Assembly (NCBI GenBank): GCA_009823395.1
Contig: CM020511.1
Location: forward strand, 10,266,001 to 10,330,000
Direction of reading: 5' to 3'
Source: Thamnaconus septentrionalis
Lineage: Eukaryota > Chordata > Actinopteri > Tetraodontiformes > Monacanthidae
DNA: 64,000 nucleotides
Shown: positions 1 through 13,640 of the stretch, piece by piece
Numbering within the stretch: position 1 is the first letter of the stretch
Layout of the letters: every line of letters begins with the position of its first letter
Position numbers and translations under genes: made by a program
Notes under the pieces: model-generated
The model's database searches: none
Seen by the model: only the letters and a program-made list of their open reading frames with translations
What the model was told of the DNA's origin: nothing

Positions 1-1954
1 GCTTGACAATTTTAATCTAAATCAAACCATTAAAAAAAGAACCATTGTATTCAATATGAGATAATAAAATAAATTGTTAAGTCTTCAGTTTAATACAGTG
101 TTATACAGGCACATAAGTATGTATTTTACAATCTATGTTGCTTTATAAACTGTGCATTAGAAGGACCAGATACATGCAGAGGGTGTTCAAGCGGGTTTAA
201 CTTTGGGCTATTTTCGGTTCTTTTTCCTTTTTCTTTTTTCTTTACTTATTATGCAAACAAAAAAAGGCACAAAAACACACAAAGATGCTGATCAGCGACC
301 CATTCAGCTCCGCCTGTGATTAATGCCGAGCGTCACAGCGACTTAACTGCTCCCCAGAGAGGGGGAGAGGAGCTAAAGTGAGGAAATCCATCAAAATCAG
401 GTTTCTGTGCGCCCGTTCTCTTCATGTCTGCGGCTGAAGTGAATGAAACTATGCGAGCATGAAATTCCCTAATGGAACCCGTCTGTTTTCAACCTTGACT
501 GTTTCTTAAAGAGGCAAAGATAAGAGGCGGAGGAGAAAGGTTTTCTGCTTTAAAGAGCTACGGGGGGCTAGAAAGGAAACTGTCACTGCGACGAGCGGAA
601 GAGCCACATGGTTTTACTAGTTCAAATTCAGCGAGTGCTGACACGTATCGCGGCGGTTACATAAAGACTTTATGGCTGCACAGTAACCTTGGATGTCGTG
701 AGGGCTTGAAGCCTGTTAAAATACCTCTTTTATTTTTGGAGTTTCATAGGCTTCACTTTCAAATAGCCTTCAGAGGGAGAGTTCACCCGTGCCATAGCCA
801 CTGTAGTGGAAGAAAACTAATTATCTTTGGGATATTTATACTTACTTATTTGGACTTATTATGGAACACAGAATGTGACAATGATTGTCTAAAATTCTGA
901 AAGAGTTATTGATATGTGTAGAACTCATTAGACACATTAGAGTTAATAATACAGGTGGACAGCCATAGTTAAGGCGGAGAGAGAAAATAGAAAATCACTG
1001 TAAAATTGCCTGACTAGTCTGACCTTAAAACATGTTTTATTTATACCTTAAACCCTTGTTTTCATAATTAAAGTCACAGTTCTGGTTTTGTCATAGTTGC
1101 ACAATTAACAAATGCAAAGTTTCACCATTCAAAGCACCACCAACAGACACTGGGAATCGTCTTTTTTGCGTTGTTGCTCTTGACAACTCAAGACTAGCAA
1201 GTGGAAATATGCAATTTTGAAATGAATAAATACACAAATAATAAATGTCGGCAAGAGGGTTAATCTATTCCTATGGACTGAAGAGACTTGGAGATTAATA
1301 ATCAGGAGAAACTAGTTGTTCTATTGTAAGCCACTCTACTGGGCAATTGACTCGCTGGTATTAGTCATCGATGTTTGCATTTCTGTCTGAGTTATGATAA
1401 GATAATACTTTAATTATCAACTGGGAGGTAATTGAGCTGTTACAGTGCACTGTGAGAAAACATTTAGTCATAGGTGATAAATAGAAGAACGTAATAAAGC
1501 TCAATACAAGCCAGTTTCACATGTTGGTATTTCTCAAATGTTTTCACAATGTTTGCAGGAGAGAGAGAGAGAAAACAAAAAAACAGGCAACAAAAACATC
1601 ACTTCAGTGCACGGACACAGGCGGTGTTTACCCTCTCCTCAGCGGGCCTTGAAACTCCCCACATGTGACTCTCATTGCACTTTGTATGCTAACTAATGCA
1701 GAGCCCTGGGTTGGATGGAGCCGGCGAAAATCAAGTGGCAACAGTTTCCTCATCCCTTCCACTGCCCTTGATCCCTTGTTATCGTTGAGGATTTCCCACG
1801 TCGGTGCCTTATGACAAGAGCAGTGACTGCAGGCGACTGTCTGTGTGTGAGGATTGAGCCCCGCCGCTGCGTTTTCCCCCAGCGAGCTCAGGGAGGTGAA
1901 GAGGCAGCGGCACGGCAGTCCTAATGGGAAACACAGACCTGAGTATAAATATCC

Positions 1955-1956
<2 letters not shown>
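1..1956. other. Gene-free stretch
   Basis: AT-rich sequence with a T-rich tract at 214-245 and a short GA run at 1560-1573. I see no gene, RNA gene or mobile element. Confidence 0.6.

Positions 1957-2005
<49 letters not shown>
1957..2005. repeat. (GT)n microsatellite
   Basis: Perfect GT run of 49 bases. All Val/Cys- or His/Thr-rich reading frames here are by-products of it. Confidence 0.98.
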
Positions 2006-2006
<1 letters not shown>

Positions 2007-4120
2007 ATGTGTGGCTGCCTGCGCTGCCAAAGGGCCCAACGGGAGGGTTAATCCAGCTCACTCGAGGCTCCGGTGTAATGAGAACCATGTTGGTGGGGGT
2101 TAGGCCTCGCTAAATGACTCATTCCTTAACAATGCTCCATACCCAAAAAAGGTGTGCGGAATTAATCTTGAAATCTCGCAAAAAAAGTCCACCCGTGCCT
2201 GGTGAGCTTTTTGTCTTTGAGCGCGTGCAGAAAGACCGGCTGGAATCAAAGGAAGTCGGTGGCGTTTGCCTGATCCAACTGTCTAATTCCTGTGTAAAGG
2301 ACAGTTGTATTCCTGACACGAGTGAAGCTCGCCGCCACCTTTTTTGCCATTGGAGAGGAATCTCTGAATCTCGATCTTAATTGGATAAGCATATCTGCTC
2401 CATGGACAGCGTTTGGAAAGGTTCAAAAAGACTCAGATTGATGCCGTTACACCAAAATTGGGCCAGTCAGATTTCTTCACCGCCTGTTGACTCAGTTGGT
2501 GAAAGTACTAGTTACGGCATCTGACATGTCACAGCCCTACGGCGAGCTTAGACATGCCACAATATCTTAGCAAAAAAACCAAAAAAAAAACACAAAACGA
2601 GTCGCGACTGGCGTCGTCCTTTTCTTTCCTTCCAGTCAAGAAATATGGGCCATCGACTAAAAATCCATACAGATCCGTCGTTGTTTATATGCCTGCATTA
2701 TAGGTTTTGTGTGTGTGTCTCCAAAGTAGATCCCACTACTTACAGCCGCTCTTTCCCTTCCAGAATGCCAGAATTTTCAGTGGCTGGAAAAAAAAGTTCA
2801 AGTCGGGACCTTGTTTGAGATGGATCTACAGAAATCCAAATCGAAAGTCTCTGCAACTCGGCTTCCTTGAAAGGTCTGACGGTGTTACTTTCATGAACAA
2901 TTTCAAACCCAGCCCTCAAGACATTGTTGAAATGGTTGGGCGCTGCAGTTCAGAAGGGCCTGCACACTGTAATGATGACTTCAGAGGCGACTTCAGGATC
3001 CTTTCAATCTAAATATTGGCAGATCCTCTGACAGCAAAGAGCACAAGGGAGGTAAAGAGGGGTTTCAAGGTAGCAAACAGTTTTGCACTTTTCCAACTCC
3101 AAACAAAATTGCTTGTGCACTCTGTGAACACAAGTAAACACGATTTCTCCGATCGTTCCCTCGCCGGTTTTACACGTTTTCCACTTTCGTCTTTAGTTTG
3201 CCTTTAAAACCCCAATAGGCTGTCTGGGTCTTACACATCCCAAAAGCCCTGAAACACTCAGCGGTAAGAGGGCGAGGTAACAAGCCTGTGATGTTATTTG
3301 GCAAAGTTAGCATGGCTAATGCCCAAAGTTTTTTTATGTTAGCATTTGGCTTTTACGACCCTGCGTCAGCACAAAACCATGCTGTTCAGGTTAGTCTCCT
3401 CCTCAGAAAATGGGATGCACATTGATTCATTTAGACTCGGCCAACAAGGCCCTGCACGGTTTAACGTGTTTTTCTTGCGTTGTGTTTCAAAGCACCATAG
3501 CTCAGAACGTGCTGTCCATCCAGAGAGTGACTGGGACATGAGGAAATAAGAGGGAGGGTTTCTGTTTAATGTCAAACACAGAGAAAAGTTGGTAAGCTGG
3601 AATTTTCCTTCCCTCATATCAACTAGATAAGAAAAGTCTGCCCTTTATAAATTTCTTCACACTGTCCTTATACCACGACCACCCTTGAAATATGTCTCTT
3701 GGCTTTTCTATATGTTTTGCATTGATACCTATTGGGAATTTACTGAGTTTGTTTGTGAACGGATGGAAATGGTGACATCAGCTGGTTTTGTCTGCGCTGG
3801 TGCACAGTTGTGGGCTTCTAATTGGTGGAACTGGTGGAACTGGTCATTAAGAAGAAACTATTCAGTGACAACTGCCGTCTGAAACGTTACAACAGTTAAA
3901 AAGAAAATAACCACGATAAGGAACCATAAGGATTAAATATTTAACCAAAACGTCACAAAAATGTGATAAGATATATGTTGCCCATACTGTGACCTGCCTC
4001 TTGACCTCTGACCTCTGACTTCTCTAACCCCAAGATCAGCCCCGTCAAACATCACGTGACTCCCCTTTTTGAGTAACAATGTCTTTATTCATTCATTTAT
4101 TCACTTATTTGGTATTTTTT
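2006..4120. other. Gene-free stretch
   Basis: Several short open frames exist but none resembles a protein. A short tandem of GGTGGAACT lies at 3826-3847, and CTCTGACCT repeats at 4004-4020. Otherwise nothing recognised. Confidence 0.6.
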
Positions 4121-4160
4121 TAGGGATGTCCCAATCACATTGTTTTGCCCTTTATCATTT
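4121..4160. mobile_element. Possible hAT MITE end (TAGGGATGTCCCAATCAC)
   Basis: TAGGGATGTCCCAATCACAT resembles the terminal sequence of a widespread hAT-like MITE (TAGGGATGTCCCGATC). No partner end was found nearby, so only a fragment is called. Confidence 0.35.
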
Positions 4161-4273
4161 GACTGCAAGTCAAAGCCAAAGCCAAAGCCAAGCCACTGGC
4201 GCGATATTATGAATTAGCGCACGCAACGCTCAACGTCATCCCATGTGGCAGGTAGAAAATGTGATGTTGTTGC

Positions 4274-4477
4274 ATGACTGATGTTGTTGATGTGGTCAAT
4301 TTCATCAAAACAAGACCCCTGAAAGCGCAGCTATTCTCTGCACTTTGTGAGGAGATGGGAGCACAACATAAAGCTGTGTTGTTTCACAGGGAAGCCAGGA
4401 TGGTGGATGTTACAAAAGTGGTTTGCCAAAAAAAGTTATTTGCACAGCAGGAAAGTAAAAGGAGTATTCTTGTTTAA
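4274..4477 (+). pseudogene. hAT transposase fragment (ZBED5/Charlie-like)
   Basis: The 67-residue open frame contains VVNFIKTRPLKAQLFSALCE then EMGAQHKAVLFHREARM. This fits the conserved central part of hAT transposases, where a VxFIKxRPLxxxLFxxLCxEMG segment is followed by LLxHTEVRWLSRG. Here the RWLSRG part is lost and the frame decays into KKLFAQQESKRS. A whole transposase of this type is over 500 residues, so this is a non-functional relic. It fits the hAT ends found at 5385 and at 43313-45322, which suggests both loci derive from one autonomous family. Confidence 0.65.
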
Positions 4478-4604
4478 AAAGTAATGTTGAGGATTTGATG
4501 TCACAAAGAGTGATTTGCTAAAGTTGTTTATTTGTACAAAATAAATGATAAAAAAAAATTTTCCTCCAAGGTGGGGCGTGACAGAGAAAGTTTGAGAACC
4601 ACTG

Positions 4605-5312
4605 CCCTAATGCCATGCAAGTCTATGGGGTCAAAAGTCAACTTTGTCCTAGAGACATGGGACCACTTGCAGGTTCATCGGGATCCCTCAAGACACAGCC
4701 ACGTCAAATTTGGGGCTTCTAGCCCATGAGGAACCCTGAAACCCTAACCCTAATTCCAGCAGTAACTCTAACCCTAACCCTAATTCCAGCCTTATCGCTA
4801 ACCCTAATGCCATGCAAGTCTATGGGGTCAAAAGTCAACTTTGTCCTAGAGACATGGGGCCACTTGCAGGTTCATCGGGATCCCTCAAGACACAGCCATG
4901 TCAAATTTGGGGCTTCTAGCCCATGAGGAACCCCGAAACCCTAACCCTAATTCCAGGAGTAACTCTAACCCTAACCCTAATTCCAGCCTTATCGCTAACC
5001 CTAATGCCATGCAAGTCTATGGGGTCAAAAGTCAACTTTGTCCTAGAGACATGGGACCACTTGCAGGTTCATCTGGATCCCTCAAGACACAGCCACGTCA
5101 AATTTGGGGCTTCTAGCCCATGAGGAACCCAGAAACCCTAACCCTAATTCCAGGAGTAACCCTAACCCTAACCCTAATCCCAGCCTTATTGCTAACCCCA
5201 AGTCTATGGGATCAAAAGTCAACTTTGTCCTAGAGACATGGGACCACTTGCAGGTTCATCAGCATCCCTCAAGACACAGCCACGTCAATTTTAGGGCTTC
5301 TAGCCCCAAATA
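4605..5312 (+). repeat. 197-bp tandem satellite with CCCTAA telomere-like motifs (array 1)
   Basis: Units start at 4605, 4802, 4999 and 5196, exactly 197 bp apart; the fourth is partial and lacks the TAATGCCATG segment. Sequence and internal order match array 2 at 43669-45235 almost base for base, including the CCCTAACCCTAATTCCAGC runs. The array lies inside a hAT element between two copies of that element's right terminus. Confidence 0.95.
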
Positions 5313-5468
5313 TGGGGGGGGGGCATGAATAAATTTTCTTCCTCCAAGGTGGTGGGGCGTGACATAGAAAGTTTGAGAACCACTGGCATAGTGGCCCCTC
5401 CATACAGAAGACACTCCTCACCACAGAGGCCCCTACATGGTTCTACCTCTGTGCACATTTTTGTTACT

Positions 5469-5822
5469 AGCTGTGTTTCCATTACCCCTAGAATTGCTTA
5501 AACCCTAAATATCGCAATAAAAAATTTGCTAATGGAAACACCTAAACTTCGCAAAACCTCTCAAATATCAAAAAAAGGTTTTGACGCTTTCATGACATGG
5601 TATCAATATAGAGGTATATCGCAAAAGTTTTACGGAAAGGAACACCGGACTCGTCACCGGACGTGACGTACGGGGTCACGTGACCAGTTCACTTCGAGTG
5701 AAAATGGCATGTTATGTTTAAACAGAGGTGGAGAGGGAATATTTTTTAACAAGTAATCAAAGGGAAAAATAAAACAACCATTCTTGACAGCAAACAAACA
5801 TAAACAAACAAAAGCAAACGTA
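5469..5822 (+). mobile_element. AGCTGCGTTTCC inverted-repeat MITE, copy 1 (right end lost)
   Basis: It begins AGCTGTGTTTCCATTACCCC and contains the family's shared blocks: AATATCGCAATAAAAAAT, GGAAACACCTAAACTTCGCA, the CACCGGACGTGACGTACGG block, GGTCACGTGACCAGTTCACT and CATTCTTGACAGCAAACAAA. The 3' third present in the 9245 copy is missing, so the right boundary is approximate. It lies only about 80 bp beyond the hAT end at 5385. Confidence 0.8.
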
Positions 5823-6649
5823 GCGCAAAAGTAGCGCAAAGTCTTTACGGACAAGGCGTTATTCCTTATTAGACTTATTTGCATAAAGAGGGTGTCTTTT
5901 TGCACGAAATGTATGCAAATGATCAATTAGAATATGTTCACGAGTCTACTGCAGCTACTAACACTACTACCTGGACCCCATCGCATTTTGTGCCACTTTT
6001 CCTACCTTTGCGTAGAGTCTGTGGAGAAAACACTTTTTTTTTTTCTTTGGCACGCCGGCGCGGGGTTTTTTTTTTCCCCGCCGCGAAAGCCGGGCGATCG
6101 CTTTGTGGATTCTGGGCGCCTTGCGTTTTTTAAAACCTCAGATGAGATGAGGCCAGGCGCCGACAGCTTCAAAAAGCCCTCTGTCTCTCGGAGATGATTT
6201 TGTAGCTGGGCAGAGAAGGAACTTGGACGGAGGGAGCTGCATTGTCTGAGCATTAACACCGTGTGAGGCCTGAGTGGGGAGAGTGTGCCAGCGCGAACCT
6301 GGCAGCCTCATCACAGGCTCGGGAAGTGAACAGCCTGCATGTGTGACTGTTGTGATCTACACAGAACAGCTGTCGGCGAGGGGGAGGGATTAGAAAACCA
6401 CGGCGCAAAGTAGAAGTCAGCAGTTTTTGCTTCTCGAGGAAACAAAGTTGTTTATTTTTTTAATTCAGTTTTTCTTTAATGTATTATTGTATTTGTTCTT
6501 TATGTATTAATAAATTGTTTTAATTGAATTGAATTTATTATTATTTATTTCCAATATTATTATACATTTTTATGTATTTTCGGACGAATTCAAAAGAACA
6601 CATCCCTGACCCTCGGAAGGGAGAGGCATTCCGAAGGGGCCTCAGAGGG

Positions 6650-6653
<4 letters not shown>

Positions 6654-6709
<56 letters not shown>
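6654..6709. repeat. (AG)n microsatellite
   Basis: Nearly pure GA run of 56 bases. A second GA run starts 155 bp downstream. Confidence 0.98.
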
Positions 6710-6710
<1 letters not shown>

Positions 6711-6863
6711 AAGACATGGAATCTTAGGCAGGCACCAGCCTTTATTAGTGGTGTCCCAGTAATATAACCACCTCTCAGAGGAGAGCCAAAGAGTTTCCTG
6801 TTCCTTCCAAATCTCGGCCAAGAATGAGGCCATCGTTACCTCTGTTAAGGAGGAGCTCTGCCA

Positions 6864-6885
6864 CAGAGAGAGAGAGAGAAAGAGA

Positions 6886-6920
<35 letters not shown>
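6864..6920. repeat. (AG)n microsatellite, interrupted
   Basis: GA run with small interruptions (GAAAGAGAGTGAGGG). It has the same strand composition as the run at 6654. Confidence 0.97.
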
Positions 6921-6925
<5 letters not shown>

Positions 6926-8589
6926 CAGGGAGCGAGCCAGGCTGAAGCCCGGCAGCACCGCCGAGCACGTCCACGCTTTTATTTATACCCCCACAGTCTT
7001 CCATTTGACTTTTTTCCGCACGACATCTTCATCTCTCGTCCAAATCTCCGACGCTTCAGTCTGACTCGTGTCCCAAACCGTCATTCCGCTGGTGCGCGCA
7101 GATGTTTCCCCACTCAGACGGCCAGTTGAAGCGTCTTCCTATCCATCCAGGTCCGCACCAGACGTCACTGAAGGAAGCTTGCCTGACAGCACCTTTCATA
7201 TTTAGGTCACCATCAGGCGGGCTTCCTTAAAAAATGGCGGCGCAAGATGGCAGCTAACTGAGAGAAAAACCCTTGCTTTATGTTTATTCATATACATGAG
7301 AACTGTTCTAAGGGTTGGAAAACCCAATTACTTTTATTGTACTGCGAGTGTACACTTTTATTACTGTAATTGTGGGCAGTATATTAAGCTTTTACCAATA
7401 TAAAAACCATAAATCAAGCCAAATTTTACACACAGGGCTGTCAAATGGTAAAAAAATACAGTGAGAATCCAGACGATAATTTAAAATTCACTTCTGGAAG
7501 CCTATTAAAAAATAAATAAAAAGCACCTTCAGAAAAGCCCACTTCACCCAACAAATTACCTGTAATTAGATAGAAACCACACATATTTGCTGGGCAGACG
7601 GCCTTAGTTCTAATCCTGCAATCTAGTTATTATGCCTGTCTGGCAAGTTTGCCAAAACAGGGAACCCCTGCGACCACAGGAGTCTGAAGTCTAGCTCGAC
7701 CAACTCACCAATCCCCACCCAATACAATAAAACACAATTCCAGTTTTTCAAAGGGAAGACGTACCAGAGAGGTTTTGTTTTCGGAGAACTGGACAGTATG
7801 TTCACATTAAAAGAATAAAAGCAACTCTGGAGGCATTTCAGTGAACATGATTTACCCTCACTCTCAACTGAATTTGGCAAGAGTGCTGTTCATCGCTGGA
7901 CGTCTAGATAGACGCAACTAATACTGCAGAAACTCGTCTGATTATTCTGAAATTAGACAGAACAGGTTTTCCCACTTTAGAAATATGCTTTTGCTTCCTT
8001 TAAGAGTTGGATGTGTATATGAAATATTTGGATGGTGAAACGAAATCTGTAAAATAGAAACAAAAAGTCCACAAAGATTCTCAATTTTCCTCATAGGTTA
8101 CTCCTTGTTTACAAGGACAACACTACACAGCTTTCCTCAACAAACATTCAGCTCAGCAGCAATTTAGCCATGCCATTCATCGGATATTGAATTTTGAGGT
8201 CTTTTTTCCACACAGTAAAACTAGTCGAGTTAATATTGACTGAGTTATATTCATTTAACCCAACATTTAAGACCATGCCTCACTGGTTTTTAATAATCCA
8301 TGCAGGACGTCATCATCTAGCCGCAGACTCTTCAGTCAAGCAGCGAAGAAGCACCGATCCAGAACCCATCCTGAACTGCAGAGGAACTTCATGGAAAGGC
8401 CACAATAGTGGGATCTTATGGTAGAGCCCAGAGGAGCCAGCAATTATTCATTTAAATCATTTTAGCTCTCAGTGACCAGCACCATGTCCTTGTGCACAAA
8501 CATCCCAGTATACAGTATTACCGTATATGAAAACTACGTTACTGACATATTTGTTTGCATGTGAATATGAATAAATAATCGTTCCATCC

Positions 8590-8740
8590 TCATTTCATTC
8601 TCTTTGGTCTCCCTCTGATGTACTCACTCCCGGTCCGACCCACTCTGGTCACTCCCATAGACGACATCAACATTGTCATCTCTGCCACCTCCAGCTCTGC
8701 CTCTTCTCTCGATGCGTGTTGGGATAAACTAGCGGACGAC
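8590..8740 (-). pseudogene. Probable LINE ORF tail (RTE-type) fragment
   Basis: The reverse strand reads ELEVAEMTMLMSSMGVTR then VGRTGSEYIRGRPKRMK. This resembles the conserved tail of RTE-type retrotransposon ORFs (AEMxMLRWMxGVTRxDRxRNEYIRGxxKV). The match is short and has lost several consensus residues, so the family assignment is tentative. Confidence 0.45.
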
Positions 8741-9240
8741 CAAGCAGCTTGACTTGCTTCAAGGAAACATCTCCCACATAAGACTGGCTGGCGACCACGG
8801 GAATCTGGACAGGCCATGTGATGACAACATCGATGGAATGATACGTCTGATGACAGATTTACTGAAAAAATATACCAGCCCTAGAAGGTCACCAGTTCAG
8901 ATACATCATTTGGAAGGAACTCGCAAAGGGGGAGAGAGAAGCAACAGATGTTTGGTACATGCAGTGGTAATTGGAGGTTTGTCTTTTATTGGCGATTATT
9001 TTTTTCTCCTCAGTGAAAACTATAGTGACAAACAAAGTTATTTATTCTTTTCTCACTTGAAAAGATTCAAGTTAAAAACAACCGGTGAGGGTATCAGGTG
9101 ACTTATACCCCCTACCCCCCCAAACACACACACACACACCCTCCATCAAGCACGAGTTTTACAAGAGGCGGTAACAGGAACCACACAGTCATGTAGCTGT
9201 GGTCACAAACCAGGACATGTTTCAGAGCTTTGAATGTTGT
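8741..9240. other. Gene-free stretch
   Basis: It contains a 115-codon open frame (8754-9101) of unrecognised, random-looking sequence, and a short CA run at 9121-9140. It may include further LINE remnant next to 8590-8740. Confidence 0.5.
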
Positions 9241-9244
9241 CAGT

Positions 9245-9712
9245 AGCTGCGTTTCCATTACCCCTAGAATTGCGCAAAACTGAAATATCGCAATAAAAAA
9301 CTGGTCATGGAAACACCTAAACTTCACAAAATCCTCTCAAATGTCGCTAAAAGGTTTTTACGCTCTCATGAGGTGGTTTTTCCAGATGTATCGATATAGA
9401 GGTGTATTGCAAAAGTGTCATGGAGACACTTTTTTCGCATTTACACATCACCGGACGTGACGTAGGGGGTCACATGACCAGTTCACTTCAAGTGAAAATA
9501 GCGCGTTACGTTTGGATGGAGGAGGACACAGAATATTTTTTTTTTACAAGTAATCAAAAAAAAAATATATATAAGTACCATTCTTGACAGCAAACAAACA
9601 TAATCTCGTAAAATCTCACGGGACGCCTAAAAATCGCAATTGTACTTTGTCGAAATGTTAGAAATATCGCTTTTATTTTGCGGGGAAAAAAAACTGCAAT
9701 GAAAACGCAGCT
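9245..9712 (+). mobile_element. AGCTGCGTTTCC inverted-repeat MITE, copy 2 (complete)
   Basis: This complete 468-bp copy has left end AGCTGCGTTTCCATTACCCC and right end TGCAATGAAAACGCAGCT. The flanking bases CAGT and ACTG extend the inverted repeat, so the target duplication is not resolved; a TA dinucleotide is possible. The interior carries CACCGGACGTGACGTAGGG and a mutated palindrome, GGTCACATGACC. Subterminal motifs AAATATCGCAATAAAA and AAATATCGCTTTTATTTTGC are related in inverted sense. There is no coding capacity, so mobilisation would need a transposase from elsewhere. Confidence 0.85.
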
Positions 9713-9775
9713 ACTGTAATATTAAAGTGTTTTCAGTTAAAACAAGGAAGGAATTTTATCCGACTGAGCCAGAGT

Positions 9776-9822
9776 TAAATCAAATCAAATCAAACTTTAT
9801 TTATAAAGCACTTTTCATCCAA
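9776..9822. repeat. Fragment of a fish dispersed repeat (ACTTTATTTATAAAGCAC)
   Basis: CAAATCAAATCAAACTTTAT followed by TTATAAAGCACTTTTCATCC is the familiar terminal sequence of a widespread fish repeat. It is only about 45 bp and follows closely after the MITE at 9245-9712. Confidence 0.4.
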
Positions 9823-10154
9823 AGAAAATGCAACACCCACTCCTCCCAAACACAGAAACCCGGCCACACCCCTACCCGCCCATCCACCCACCCATCCACC
9901 CACCCACACCGCAGAAAGAGTTTGTGTAATAACATGGGAGTGCACTGAGGAACCATAAGAGGAAACAACCACCTCTGTGTGTGGGGGGGGGGGAGGTCAT
10001 CCACACTGAAACACATGTTCTCGAATTTCCTGGTCAGTTAAAACAATTCCCCTGCAATTAGTCAATGACTAAAAGATTTACCAGCATATTCACTCTCTTT
10101 ACTCAATCATTTTCTTCCGACGTCTCATTTGGGATTTGCGCCCTGTGGATCAAG

Positions 10155-12773
<2,619 letters not shown>

Positions 12774-12857
12774 ACACCTGCAAATCGCAATTGTGCTTTG
12801 TCGAAATTTTCAAAATATCGCTTTTATTTTGCGAAAAACTGTCATGGAAATGCAGCT
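12774..12857 (+). mobile_element. AGCTGCGTTTCC MITE, copy 3 (right-end fragment)
   Basis: This is only the last 84 bp of the family: ACACCTGCAAATCGCAATTG, CTTTGTCGAAATTTTCAAAA, TATCGCTTTTATTTTGCGAA, then CATGGAAATGCAGCT. It aligns directly to the right end of the 9245 copy. Confidence 0.75.
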
Positions 12858-13169
12858 ATTGTAAGACAAAAGTCTTATTTTGAATAGTGTTGGTTTTATA
12901 CATAAATAAATGCTGGACACAAAACAGGTCAATCCTGATGCTCTGAAGAAATAGTTGTTCTTTAGGTTTAATAAACTTCATTCATATTTAACTCTTGAGC
13001 TTATATTGAAACGGAAAGCGCTAGGCTTGGTTTTTTAATTGCCGTCCCTCACAAAGTGTTTCAGGCTAAAACTAGATTAAAGCTTTTTGTGTCGAAACGA
13101 GTCACATTTGTTACACCACAGCCATGCAGTCATGTGTGTTGAGTCCGCGTGTGTACGTACATGCAAGTT

Positions 13170-13640
13170 AAGGTTTGTGTGCGAGGGAGAGCGACAGGCG
13201 GACAGAGCGAGATTTAATTAAGGACACCAGCTCGAGTTTCCTGGACGGGACTCGGTGTGTTTGCCGAGCAGAAAAAAAGTCCTCCAAGAAAAGGGCCGTT
13301 TCCTCGTCCCGCCCAGGGAGAGATGAAAGGTCGGGGGAGGGGTCAGGAGGTCAGCTGCGGCGGGATGCCGACGATGAGCTGTGTTGTGGCTGGCGGCCCC
13401 GGGCGCTGCGTGGCCCCCGGACGGACCGAGGAGCCCGGCATTCTCCTGTTACCAGCGTGTGGACGGAGATGAGTGAGTCGAGGTCAAAGGTGAGGACGGC
13501 TTCCTTCACAGCGTGCATGAAAGCGGGAGGAGAGGGCGAGGTCAGGAGGGGGATCCATTTCAGCTTTTGTTATTGTATGTATGGAAGTTTTTCATGGTGC
13601 TTCAGCCCGACTCGGGGCGGCGGGAGTTTCACTCGCTTTT
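13170..13640 (+). promoter_or_regulatory. CpG-rich patch with a possible short first exon
   Basis: This is the most GC- and CpG-rich stretch in the first 20 kb. At 13469 an ATG opens seven codons (MSESRSK) that end exactly at a good splice donor, TCAAAG|GTGAGG (donor at 13490). Together these could be a promoter and 5' exon of an unrecognised transcript, or an unmethylated regulatory island. The longer open frame across it (13175-13651) lacks any recognisable domain, and I do not call it a gene. Confidence 0.35.

Larger units (their letters stand above)
4262..5385 (+). mobile_element. Second, left-truncated hAT element with transposase remnant and satellite
   Basis: The right end at 5342-5385 (CCTCCAAGGTGGTGGGGCG...TTTGAGAACCACTG) is the same as in the element at 43313-45322. 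The same terminal sequence occurs again at 4561-4604, directly before the satellite array. Upstream, 4274-4470 encodes a hAT transposase fragment, listed separately. I could not find a CAGTG-type left end or an 8-bp target duplication matching GCATAGTG, so the left boundary is approximate and the element is probably truncated. Confidence 0.7.
5823..8589. other. Gene-free stretch with two GA microsatellites
   Basis: A small GC-rich patch with CpG-containing CGCCGGCGCGGGG lies at 6050-6120. The two GA runs at 6654 and 6864 are listed separately. The remainder, including 6921-8589, shows no gene or repeat that I recognise. Confidence 0.6.

Noticed and set aside
4605..5312. CRISPR array
   Set aside because: Repeats are contiguous 197-bp units without unique spacers, in animal DNA.
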